NCBI RefSeq assembly: GCF_001673535.1
Contig: NZ_LZLY01000159.1
Coordinates: 1-50,174, forward strand
DNA: 50,174 nucleotides
Source: Mycobacterium sp. 1081908.1
Lineage (GTDB): Bacteria > Actinomycetota > Actinomycetes > Mycobacteriales > Mycobacteriaceae
Reading direction: 5' to 3'
Each line of letters starts with the position of its first letter. Positions within the stretch are counted from its first letter, which is position 1. Position numbers and translations under genes: made by a program. The notes beneath the pieces were generated by a model that saw only the letters and a list, made by a program, of their open reading frames with translations, ran no database searches and was not told the origin of the DNA. Positions 42,989 through 50,174 of the stretch are shown piece after piece.

Positions 42989-45355
42989 ATGAGCGGGTGC
43001 GCGCCGTCGATCGTCGCGGACCCATCGAGCACGAGCCGGCTCCCCGCTAACGTGCTGCACGGAATCGCGCGCCTCGCCATCGCCGCGCCGCGTCGCGTCA
43101 TCGCGGTCGCCGTTCTCGTCATGATCGGCACCGCGATCTTCGGCATCCCGGTGAGCAAGACCCTCCTGCCCGGCGGATGGTTCGATCCCGGCTCCGAATC
43201 GTCGCGGGCGTCGGCGTTGCTCTCGCAGAAGTTCGGCCAGGGCGACATGGTCATGCTGATCACGGTGACCTCCGAGGGCGGCGCGCAGGGCCCCCGGGCC
43301 ACGGCGGTCGGCACCGATCTCGTTCGCCGGCTGCAGAATTCGCCCAATGTGGGGCAGGTGCGATCCGCGTGGACCGTGCCGCCGCCGGCGGCGCCCGCAT
43401 TCGTCAGCAAGGACGGCAAGACGGGCCTGATCGTGGCCGCGATTTCGGGCGGCGAGGCCAATGCCCAGAAGAATGCCGAGCGCCTGGCGGGCGAACTCGC
43501 CCACGACCGCGACGGCGTCACGGTGCGCTTCGGCGGCGAGGCGACCGCCACCTGGCAGGTGGACGAGCAAACCAGAGAAGACCTTCTAGTCATGGAGTCG
43601 CTCGCGCTGCCGCTGAGTTTTGTCGTGCTGGTATGGATCTTCGGGGGATTGTTCGCGGCGGCGCTGCCGGTGGCCGTCGGCGGGTTCGCGATCCTCGGTG
43701 CGATGGCGTCGCTGCGCGCGGTCTCGCTGTTCGCCAACGTGTCGATCTTCGCGCTGAACCTGACCGTCGCGATGGGCGCCGCGCTGGCCATCGACTACAC
43801 GCTGCTGATCCTGAGCCGCTTTCGGGATGAGTTGGCGGAGGGCCAAACTCGCGACGCGGCGCTGATCCGCACGATGGCGACGGCCGGCCGCACGGTGTTG
43901 TTCTCGGCGATGACGGTCGCGCTGTCGATGGCCACGATGGTGCTGTTCCCGCAATACTTCCTGAAATCGTTCGCCTACGCGGGGGTCGCGGTGGTCGCGT
44001 TCGCGGTGGCCGCCGCGGTCGTCGTGACGCCGGCGGCGATCGCGCTGTTGGGCGAGCGGCTCGATTCCCTGGACGCGCGCCGGCTGGCGCGCCGCATCCT
44101 GCGGCGGCCCGCGTTCCGGCCGGCTCCGGTCGAACGCCGCATTTGGTATCGATGGACGAGGTGCGTCACGCGCCACGCGGCGCCGATCGTCATCGCCATC
44201 GTCGCGCTGCTGTTGCTGCTCGGCTCACCCTTCCGCGAGGTGCGCTGGGGCGTCGTCGACGACCGGGTCCTGCCCACCTCAGCCTCGGCGCGCCAGGTCG
44301 GCGACCAACTGCGCACCGGCTTCCCGGACAGCGGCGTCCCCGACGTCACCGTCGTGCTCCCGAACGTGACGGGGCTAGGCCCGGCCGAGCTCAACGCCTA
44401 CGCCGCCGCGCTGTCGCGGGCGCCGGACGTGTCGTCGGTGTCCTCGCCGGGCGGCACGTTCGTCGGCGGCAGGCTGGCCGGGCCGCCGTCGGGGTCTGCC
44501 GCCATCACCGGCGGCGCCGCCTTCATGACCGTGGGCACGACGGCACCGCTGTATTCCGCCGCCTCCAACGCGCAGCTCGACCGGCTGCACGCCGTCGCAC
44601 CGCCGTCGGGCCGGCCGGTGCTGCTGGCGGGCGCCGCACAGAGCAACCGCGACACCGTGCACGCCATCACGACGCGCCTGCCGCTGGTGCTGACGATCAT
44701 CGCCCTGATCACGCTGGTGCTGGTCTTCCTGATGACCGGCAGCGCGGTGTTGCCCTTCGAGGCGCTGGTGACCAACACCCTGTCGCTGGCCGCTGCCTTC
44801 GGCGCGGTGGTGTGGGTGTTTCAGCAGGGGCACCTGGGCGGGCTCGGCACCGCGGCCACCGGCACGATCGGGGTGGACCTGCCGGTGTTGTTGTTCTGCA
44901 TAGCTTTTGGGCTGTCGATGGATTACGAGGTGTTCCTGATCGCGCGGATCCGGGAGTACTGGCTCGCCTCGCACCGGGGGTGGGGCGCGAACGACAGGAG
45001 CATCGCACTCGGCGTGGCCCACACCGGCCGGGTGATCACGGCCGCTGCGCTGATCATGGCGATCTCGTTCGTGGCGTTGATGGCCGCACAGGTGTCGCTC
45101 ATGCGGCTGTTCGGATTCGGGCTCACGGTCGCGGTGCTCGTCGACGCCACGCTGGTCCGGATGCTGCTGGTGCCGGCGGTCATGCGCGTGCTCGGCCGGG
45201 CCAATTGGTGGGCGCCCGGATGGTTGGCCCGGCTGCATGACCGTGTCGGGTTCAGCGAAAGCGGGGCGGACACCGAAAAACCCGATTGGCGGGAAATCCG
45301 TCGCCGGGTGCTGTTCGGCGAGCAGCGGCGGCCGCGCCAGGGCGAGCCCGTCTGA
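42989..45355 (+). CDS. MmpL/RND transporter, short form
   Basis: A 788-residue RND-type transporter, shorter than the other two because its periplasmic loops lack the long helical insert. Motifs AIDYTLLILSRFRDEL and SMDYEVFLIARIREYW are the proton-relay regions, and twelve hydrophobic segments in two bundles can be counted. It resembles the MmpL11/MmpL13 branch rather than MmpL4/5, as far as can be recalled. It follows the MbtH-like gene closely, so the two are likely cotranscribed. The substrate is probably a lipid or lipopeptide. The start ATG 42989 has only a weak RBS. Confidence 0.88.
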   Translation: MSGCAPSIVADPSSTSRLPANVLHGIARLAIAAPRRVIAVAVLVMIGTAIFGIPVSKTLLPGGWFDPGSESSRASALLSQKFGQGDMVMLITVTSEGGAQGPRATAVGTDLVRRLQNSPNVGQVRSAWTVPPPAAPAFVSKDGKTGLIVAAISGGEANAQKNAERLAGELAHDRDGVTVRFGGEATATWQVDEQTREDLLVMESLALPLSFVVLVWIFGGLFAAALPVAVGGFAILGAMASLRAVSLFANVSIFALNLTVAMGAALAIDYTLLILSRFRDELAEGQTRDAALIRTMATAGRTVLFSAMTVALSMATMVLFPQYFLKSFAYAGVAVVAFAVAAAVVVTPAAIALLGERLDSLDARRLARRILRRPAFRPAPVERRIWYRWTRCVTRHAAPIVIAIVALLLLLGSPFREVRWGVVDDRVLPTSASARQVGDQLRTGFPDSGVPDVTVVLPNVTGLGPAELNAYAAALSRAPDVSSVSSPGGTFVGGRLAGPPSGSAAITGGAAFMTVGTTAPLYSAASNAQLDRLHAVAPPSGRPVLLAGAAQSNRDTVHAITTRLPLVLTIIALITLVLVFLMTGSAVLPFEALVTNTLSLAAAFGAVVWVFQQGHLGGLGTAATGTIGVDLPVLLFCIAFGLSMDYEVFLIARIREYWLASHRGWGANDRSIALGVAHTGRVITAAALIMAISFVALMAAQVSLMRLFGFGLTVAVLVDATLVRMLLVPAVMRVLGRANWWAPGWLARLHDRVGFSESGADTEKPDWREIRRRVLFGEQRRPRQGEPV

Positions 45356-45607
45356 TCAGACGGCGATAGCCTCGTCGACCGCCGGCTCCGAGAGCGGGCG
45401 GCGGCCGGTCAACAGAAGCAGCGCCAGTTCCTGGCCCGCGAACCGCTCGACGAGAAGCGGGACGTATTCGCGGACGGGCCGGCCCTCGAACCGGGCATGA
45501 ACGCCCCGCACGACCGCGGTCACGGTTTCGGCTGGGATGGTCGGATACTTGCTGGTCAACCGATCGGCCACCTGGGCGATGATCGTCTGTTCACTCAACT
45601 CGATCAC
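45356..45607 (-). CDS. Three-helix-bundle dimerisation-type small protein
   Basis: An 83-residue protein, probably all-helical, with the pattern VVRGVHARFEGRPVREYVPLLVERFA seen in actinobacterial proteins described as three-helix bundle dimerisation domains. Function unknown. It starts at GTG 45607 and ends base to base against the convergent transporter gene, leaving no terminator space. Confidence 0.65.
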   Translation of the reverse strand: MIELSEQTIIAQVADRLTSKYPTIPAETVTAVVRGVHARFEGRPVREYVPLLVERFAGQELALLLLTGRRPLSEPAVDEAIAV

Positions 45608-45698
45608 CGCGCCAGGTTCGCATGCGCTTCACGCCGAAGTCAAACACCGTTAACGACGCGTCCGCCGCCCCGCGACATGCCATCAGCTGAGTATTGTG

Positions 45699-45704
45699 TA
45701 CTAT
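45699..45704 (+). promoter_or_regulatory. -10 box TACTAT, leaderless start of the QueG-like gene
   Basis: TACTAT lies exactly seven bases before ATG 45712, the same spacing as at the tetR-type gene. No RBS precedes the ATG. The surrounding GTATTGTGTACTATAC has GTAT/ATAC arms and could be an operator. Confidence 0.55.
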
Positions 45705-45711
45705 ACCGAGC

Positions 45712-46743
45712 ATGGCGGAAAAACTCCCGGCGAAGCTGGCGGACCACCCCACCGTGAAGAAGGTGGGTTCCCGCCGGAAACGGCGACCGGGCGTGCTCGA
45801 CGCCGACTGGTTGCGCGAGCTGTGCCTGGCCGCAGGCGCCGACGACGTCGCATTCGCCGCCGTTGACAACCCCGAGCTGGCATCGGAGGTCGAGCACGTC
45901 CGGGCCGCGCTGCCGGGAACCAGGAGCTACATCTCGCTGGTCGTCAAGATGAACCGCGACAACGTCCGCTCGACGGCGCGCAGCGTCGCAAACCAGGAGT
46001 TCCATCGCAGTGGCGAGGTGCTCAACGAAGCGGCCCACCGCATCGTGCGCCGGCTGCAGGACGCCGGTTATCGGGCCCTGAACCCGTCGGCGACGTTCCC
46101 GATGGAGATGGACAATTTCCCGGGCCGCATCTGGGTGGTGGCACACAAGCCCGTCGCCGTCGCCGCGGGTCTCGGCGTTATGGGCATCCACCGCAACGTG
46201 ATTCACCCCCGGTTTGGCAACTTCATCCTGCTCGGCACGATCTTGGTGGACGCCCCGGTCAGCAGCTACGGCGAGCCGCTGGATTACAGCCCGTGCCTCG
46301 AATGCAAGTTGTGCGTGGCGGCGTGTCCGGTCGGTGCGATCGGCAAGGACGGTGATTTCGACTTCGTCTCCTGCTCGGTGCATAACTACCGCGAGTTCAT
46401 GGGCGGCTTCACCGACTGGGTCCAGACGATCGCGGACAGCGCCGACGCGGCCGACTTCCGTTCGCGGGTCAGCGATTCGGAGAACGCCTCGATGTGGCAG
46501 AGCCTGTCGTTCAAGCCGAACTACAAGGCCGCCTACTGCCTTGCGGTGTGCCCGGCGGGGGAGGAGGTCATCGAGCCCTACCTCGAGAACCGCAAGGGCT
46601 TCATGGACTTGGTGCTGAAACCTCTTCAGGACAAGAAGGAGACGTTGTACGTGCTGCCGAACTCGCGGGCGAAGGCGCACGCCGAGCGCCGCTATCCGCA
46701 CAAGCCGGTGAAGGTCGTCGACAGCGGGATCCGGGGGCGCTGA
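45712..46743 (+). CDS. QueG-like 4Fe-4S reductase family protein
   Basis: A 343-residue protein with the ferredoxin motif Cys195-x2-Cys198-x2-Cys201-x3-Cys205-Pro (CLECKLCVAACPVGAI) and a further CLAVCPAGEE, enough for two 4Fe-4S clusters. The N-terminal half has GLGVMGIHRNVIHPRFGNFILLG, the conserved segment of epoxyqueuosine-reductase-type proteins. True QueG uses cobalamin to finish queuosine in tRNA, which mycobacteria are not known to make, so this is better seen as a relative of unknown substrate. ATG 45712 is likely leaderless. Confidence 0.78.
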   Translation: MAEKLPAKLADHPTVKKVGSRRKRRPGVLDADWLRELCLAAGADDVAFAAVDNPELASEVEHVRAALPGTRSYISLVVKMNRDNVRSTARSVANQEFHRSGEVLNEAAHRIVRRLQDAGYRALNPSATFPMEMDNFPGRIWVVAHKPVAVAAGLGVMGIHRNVIHPRFGNFILLGTILVDAPVSSYGEPLDYSPCLECKLCVAACPVGAIGKDGDFDFVSCSVHNYREFMGGFTDWVQTIADSADAADFRSRVSDSENASMWQSLSFKPNYKAAYCLAVCPAGEEVIEPYLENRKGFMDLVLKPLQDKKETLYVLPNSRAKAHAERRYPHKPVKVVDSGIRGR

Positions 46744-47150
46744 GCATCGGTCGTCCGCAAGGCACTCGCGTGCACCATGTTTCGCGCGCGGCCCGCACGT
46801 TTCCATCACCGTGACTTTTATGCCGGCGCCCCGTCGCGGGCCGAACCCGCGGTTGGCCGGACCGGCGAACGCCGATGCGAGGGGTCGTCGCACCGATGCC
46901 GCGGCCATTGTCGGCCGGGCCGGCCCGATCCGGATGCGTTGGCCTCTGAGCTGCCGTTTTGCCGACCGGCCAGCGGTGCGGGAGCCACACCACGACTCGT
47001 TGCTGGACCGCACGATCGGCACGGTCGTTACGGCCGGGTTAAACCGCGCGCGGTGTCGCATGACGCCGATCCGCATCCCCATCGCCCTGCCGGTGGAGTC
47101 GCGTTGCTGCCCGCGCGCCGGTGCCCGCCGGCGCTGTTAGGCTTCGCGCC
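46744..47150. other. 407-bp gap before the sulfate operon, no gene supported
   Basis: Frames are open here only because of GC content; the translations are Arg/Pro-rich and lack an RBS or motif. The right end holds the promoter of the upstream ORF. Confidence 0.45.
47138..47143 (+). promoter_or_regulatory. -10 box TAGGCT of the sulfate operon
   Basis: TAGGCT fits TANNNT and is followed by exactly seven bases and ATG 47151, so the transcript is predicted to begin at the upstream ORF start codon. Confidence 0.55.
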
Positions 47151-47201
47151 ATGCACGTGGCAGCCCTTGTTTGCTCCCCGCCCGTGCACTGTTGTCGCTG
47201 A
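47151..47201 (+). CDS. Leaderless Cys-containing upstream ORF (attenuator peptide)
   Basis: A 16-codon ORF, MHVAALVCSPPVHCCR, ending in two consecutive Cys codons, one Arg and TGA. It has no RBS and a matching leaderless promoter. In mycobacteria, leaderless short ORFs with consecutive cysteines are known to act as cysteine-responsive attenuators of operons for sulfur acquisition: ribosomes slow at the Cys codons when Cys-tRNA is scarce, opening the downstream gene. The following operon imports sulfate, the source of cysteine, which fits. The RNA structure was not computed. Confidence 0.7.
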   Translation: MHVAALVCSPPVHCCR

Positions 47202-47309
47202 CGCGTAAGCCCGTGCGCGGACTGGGAGTTGGTGACGACCGTTGATGTTCAACCGCCTTTCGCAGCCACGGGACCGATGCACCCAAGTCCCACACCGGAA
47301 GGCCACGAA

Positions 47310-48356
47310 TTGCTCAGCGACATCCGGGGCGCACCCCACGGGCGGCGCGCCCGCCATCTGACGGCGCTGACCGTCCTGGTCGGCATGGTGGCCGCATGCG
47401 GGGGCGGGGCCAGCGACATTGCGGGCGGCACCGGGCCGGCCAACGCCAATACGAAGGTCACGCTGGTCGCCTATTCGGTCCCGGAACCGGGCTGGAGCAA
47501 GGTGATTCCGGCATTCAACTCCTCGCAGGAGGGTCGGGGCGTGCAGGTCATCACGTCCTACGGAGCCTCCGCCGATCAGTCCCGGGGCGTCGTCGAAGGC
47601 AAGCCGGCAGACATTGTGAACTTCTCGGTCGAGCCGGACATCACTCGGCTGGTAAAGGCCGGCAAGGTCTCCTCGGACTGGGACAAAGGTCCCGCCAGCG
47701 GGATCCCGTTCGGGTCGGTGGTGACATTGGTTGTCCGCAAAGGCAATCCGAAGAACATCCGCGATTGGGACGACCTGCTGCGCCCGGGCATCGAGGTCGT
47801 CACGCCCAGCCCGCTGAGTTCTGGATCGGCCAAGTGGAACCTGCTGGCCCCGTATGCGGTCAAGAGCGGCGGTGGGCGGGATACCAACGCCGGCGTCGAT
47901 TTCATCAGCAAGTTGGTGCGCGAGCACGTCAAGTTGCGTCCCAGTTCGGGGCGCCTGGCGACCGGCGTTTTCATCGAAGGCAGCGGCGACGTGTTGATCA
48001 GCTACGAGAACGAGGCCATCGCCATTGAGCGGCAGGGCAAATCGGTCGAACACGTCAACCCGACGCAGACCTTCAAGATCGAGAACCCGGTGGCGGTGGT
48101 GAGCACCAGTGCGCACCTGGATGCGGCGACCGCATTCAAGAATTTCCAGTACACCGCCGAGGCCCAGAAGCTCTGGGCGCAGGCCGGTTTCCGGCCGGTG
48201 GACCCGGCCGTGGCGGACAAGTTCCGCGACCAGTACCCGGTGCCGGTGAAACTCTGGACGATCGCCGACCTCGGCGGCTGGAGCAAAGTGGACGCGCAAC
48301 TCTTCGACAGGAGCGGCGGCAGCATCACCAAGGTCTATCTACAGGCAACCGGATGA
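47310..48356 (+). CDS. subI: Sulfate-binding lipoprotein SubI
   Basis: A 348-residue periplasmic-type binding lipoprotein. The signal peptide is basic then hydrophobic and ends in VAAC, with Cys30 as the lipid site. The mature protein matches M. tuberculosis SubI as recalled: VTLVAYSVPEPGWSKVIPAF, ITSYGASADQSRGV, GIPFGSVVTLVVRKGNPKN and TPSPLSSGSAKWN. It captures sulfate for the CysTWA ABC importer. TTG 47310 is chosen because GGAAGG lies eight bases upstream and the signal begins there; ATG 47277 and GTG 47232 are also in frame. Its stop overlaps cysT as ATGA. Confidence 0.92.
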   Translation: MLSDIRGAPHGRRARHLTALTVLVGMVAACGGGASDIAGGTGPANANTKVTLVAYSVPEPGWSKVIPAFNSSQEGRGVQVITSYGASADQSRGVVEGKPADIVNFSVEPDITRLVKAGKVSSDWDKGPASGIPFGSVVTLVVRKGNPKNIRDWDDLLRPGIEVVTPSPLSSGSAKWNLLAPYAVKSGGGRDTNAGVDFISKLVREHVKLRPSSGRLATGVFIEGSGDVLISYENEAIAIERQGKSVEHVNPTQTFKIENPVAVVSTSAHLDAATAFKNFQYTAEAQKLWAQAGFRPVDPAVADKFRDQYPVPVKLWTIADLGGWSKVDAQLFDRSGGSITKVYLQATG

Positions 48357-49243
48357 CCGCCGCCGTTCTCTCCCAACCCGAGCCGATCCGGCGGGAACTC
48401 GCCGCATCCGGCGGTGAGGTTCCGCGGCCCCGTCCGGCACGCGGGCCCGGCCAGCCCGGTGGTACGTCGCTTCAGATCGGGGTGGCGACCCTCTGGCTCT
48501 CGCTGATCGTGCTGCTGCCACTCGCCGCCATCGCCTGGCAGGCGGTCGGCGGGGGCTGGCAGGCCTTCTGGCTGGCGATCACGTCTCATGCCGCGCTGGA
48601 ATCGTTCAAGGTGACACTGACGGTTTCGGTCGTGGTCACCATCGTCAACCTGGTGTTCGGGCTGGCGACCGCCTGGGTACTGGTGCGCGACGACTTCATC
48701 GGCAAAGGCGTGCTCGACGCGCTCATCGATCTTCCGTTCGCGCTGCCGACCATCGTCACCAGCCTGGTGATGCTCGCCCTCTATGGCAAGAACAGCCCGG
48801 TGGGTGTCCATTTGCAGCACACCCCGCCGGGGGTCGCGGTGGCGTTGATCTTCGTGACGCTCCCGATGGTCGTGCGAGCGATCCAGCCGGTGCTGCTGGA
48901 AATCGACCGCGAGGCCGAGGAGGCGGCGGCCTCGCTGGGCGCCAGCGGTCCGAAGGTCTTCACGTCCGTCGTGTTGCCGTCGCTGACACCGGCCTTGTTC
49001 TCGGGTGCGGGCCTTGCGTTTTCGCGTTGCATCGGAGAGTTCGGCTCGGTGGTGACGATCGGCGGGCAAGTGCCGGGCAAGACCGAAGTGTCGTCGCAGT
49101 GGATTCGCGCCTTGATCGAGAACGACGACCGCACCGGAGCCGCCGCGATATCCATTGTGTTGCTGTCGATTTCGTTCACAGTGCTTTTGTTGTTGCGGAT
49201 CGTGGGCGGCCGGAGGACCAAACGCGAGGAGAAGGCGACATGA
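48353..49243 (+). CDS. cysT: Sulfate ABC transporter permease CysT
   Basis: A 296-residue permease with six hydrophobic segments after a ~40-residue Pro-rich cytoplasmic start. The EAA loop reads EAAASLGASGPKVFTSVVLPSLTPAL, the docking site for the ATPase. The family motif DLPFALPTIVTSLVMLALYG is present. ATG 48353 overlaps the subI stop by four bases, and its own stop overlaps cysW in the same way. It forms half of the membrane channel for sulfate/thiosulfate import. Confidence 0.93.
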   Translation: MTAAVLSQPEPIRRELAASGGEVPRPRPARGPGQPGGTSLQIGVATLWLSLIVLLPLAAIAWQAVGGGWQAFWLAITSHAALESFKVTLTVSVVVTIVNLVFGLATAWVLVRDDFIGKGVLDALIDLPFALPTIVTSLVMLALYGKNSPVGVHLQHTPPGVAVALIFVTLPMVVRAIQPVLLEIDREAEEAAASLGASGPKVFTSVVLPSLTPALFSGAGLAFSRCIGEFGSVVTIGGQVPGKTEVSSQWIRALIENDDRTGAAAISIVLLSISFTVLLLLRIVGGRRTKREEKAT

Positions 49244-50049
49244 CCTCGGCGCGCTACGCCCTGCGCTCGGTGGTGTTGGCCTACCTCGGTGTGATGCTGA
49301 TCGCTCCGGTGAGCATCATTTTGTGGCGCACCTTCCGGCCCGGCTTCGCTCAGTTCTACACGTGGATCAGCACGCCGGCGGCGATATCGGCCCTGCACCT
49401 GTCGCTGCTGATGGTCGCCATCGTGGTGCCGCTCAACGTCATATTCGGAGTCTTGGTTTCACTCCTGTTGTCACGCGGCAGGTTTCGCGGCAGAGGCGTG
49501 CTGCAGACGATCGTGGACCTGCCGTTCGCGGTCTCGCCGATCATCGTGGGGGTGGCGTTGATCGTGCTCTGGGGTTCGGCCGGCGCGCTGGGTTTCGTCG
49601 AAAAAGACCTCGGCATTCCGGTGATCTTCAGCACCCCCGGCATCGTGCTGGCCAGCATCTTCGTCACGCTGCCGTTCGTGGTGCGCGAGGTCCAACCGGT
49701 GCTCCAGGAGGTCGGGACCGAGCAGGAGCAGGCGGCGGCGACGCTGGGTTCGAGTTGGTGGCAGACGTTTTGGCGGATCACGCTGCCGTCCATCCGGTGG
49801 GGACTGACCTACGGCATCCTCTTGACCACCGCACGCACCCTTGGCGAATTCGGCGGGGTCATCATGGTGTCGTCCAACCTCCCCGGTGAATCGCAAACGC
49901 TCACACTGCTGGTGAACGATCGCTACAACCGCGGGGCCGAATACGGCGCCTACGCGCTGTCGACCCTGATGATGGGCGTCGCGGTCGCGTTTCTAATCGT
50001 CAAGGCGGTTCTGCTCATTCGGCGGTCGCGCGTCCGGGCCCAGGCATGA
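49240..50049 (+). CDS. cysW: Sulfate ABC transporter permease CysW
   Basis: A 269-residue permease, partner of CysT. DLPFAVSPIIVGVALIVLWG and the EAA loop EQAAATLGSSWWQTFWRITLP are present, with six membrane segments. ATG 49240 overlaps the cysT stop as ATGA; the longer in-frame extension inside cysT is rejected. It completes the heterodimeric channel. Confidence 0.93.
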   Translation: MTSARYALRSVVLAYLGVMLIAPVSIILWRTFRPGFAQFYTWISTPAAISALHLSLLMVAIVVPLNVIFGVLVSLLLSRGRFRGRGVLQTIVDLPFAVSPIIVGVALIVLWGSAGALGFVEKDLGIPVIFSTPGIVLASIFVTLPFVVREVQPVLQEVGTEQEQAAATLGSSWWQTFWRITLPSIRWGLTYGILLTTARTLGEFGGVIMVSSNLPGESQTLTLLVNDRYNRGAEYGAYALSTLMMGVAVAFLIVKAVLLIRRSRVRAQA

Positions 50050-50065
50050 CAAGGAGATTGCAACC

Positions 50066-50174
50066 ATGACCGAAATCGGGATCGACCCGTCCGCCTACGC
50101 GATCATCGTGCGGGACGCTTATAAGCGTTATGGCGATTTTGTGGCGTTGGATCATGTGGATTTCGTGCTCCTCG
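50066..50174 (+). CDS. cysA: Sulfate ABC transporter ATPase CysA, 5' end only
   Basis: The first 36 codons before the window ends. The start MTEIGIDPSAYAIIVRDAYK, then RYGDFVALDHVDF, is the A-loop region of an ABC ATPase; the Walker A motif lies beyond the edge. ATG 50066 follows AAGGAG at 50051-50056 and lies 16 bases after cysW, the usual gene order. It would power sulfate import. Confidence 0.88.
   Translation, partial: MTEIGIDPSAYAIIVRDAYKRYGDFVALDHVDFVLL

Noticed and set aside
46811..47140. 109-aa frame before the sulfate operon
   Set aside because: Arg/Pro-rich, no RBS and no recognisable motif.
47141..47310. SAM-IV or other riboswitch before subI
   Set aside because: The conserved core of SAM riboswitches was not found by eye; the Cys-containing upstream ORF explains the leader better.

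Overview
The window is mycobacterial chromosomal DNA, most likely from a slow-growing non-tuberculous species. The evidence is high GC coding sequence on both strands, MmpL/MmpS transporters, a PE protein, RbpA, DUF3349, DUF1707, DUF4189 and DUF1036 proteins, Stf0, a GabD2 homologue very close to M. tuberculosis Rv1731, and a subI-cysT-cysW-cysA sulfate importer. No tRNA, rRNA, insertion sequence, phage gene or CRISPR array was recognised.

Layout. 1-7.2 kb: small accessory and stress genes (Asp-nucleophile hydrolase, CsbD-like protein, DUF3349, acyl-CoA desaturase, an RbpA paralogue coupled to a 58-aa ORF, a P450, a PNPOx-like protein). 7.2-12.8 kb: lipoprotein mutarotase, two tandem DUF1707 membrane proteins (the first frameshifted), an SDR, a small-ORF/DUF1036 pair and an Stf0 sulfotransferase. 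12.8-25.2 kb, minus strand: the centrepiece, a compact lipopeptide-type operon. A fatty acyl-AMP ligase (FAAL) feeds a stand-alone carrier protein, a two-module NRPS (C-A-PCP-C-A-PCP-TE) follows, then an MmpL exporter. Two of the three junctions are 4-base ATGA overlaps, so assembly and export look coupled. The two adenylation modules share a perfect 798-bp direct repeat that leaves their specificity cores divergent.

25.7-34.9 kb: a methyltransferase, a DUF4383 protein, GabD2, a BBE-type flavin oxidase, an MmpS-MmpL pair, and a TetR regulator sharing an 18-bp perfect palindrome with a divergent membrane protein. 35-40.5 kb: an aldo-keto reductase/PNPOx operon, a two-gene partner-switching module (GAF-GAF-SpoIIE-HATPase plus STAS) and a 3-hydroxybutyrate dehydrogenase. 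40.7-45.6 kb: a PE protein with 22-residue repeats, an exported M15/LAS-like protein, an MbtH-like protein with another MmpL, and a small three-helix protein. The MbtH may serve the NRPS about 20 kb away, which has none of its own. 45.7-50.2 kb: a QueG-like Fe-S protein, then the sulfate importer, cut off inside cysA by the window end. It is preceded by a leaderless 16-codon ORF ending Cys-Cys-Arg, which fits the polycysteine attenuators known in mycobacteria.

Three starts (TetR, the QueG-like gene and the Cys upstream ORF) share one promoter geometry: a TANNNT -10 box exactly 7 nt before ATG, as expected for leaderless mRNAs. All functional calls come from reading the sequence and recalled family knowledge; no search was run.
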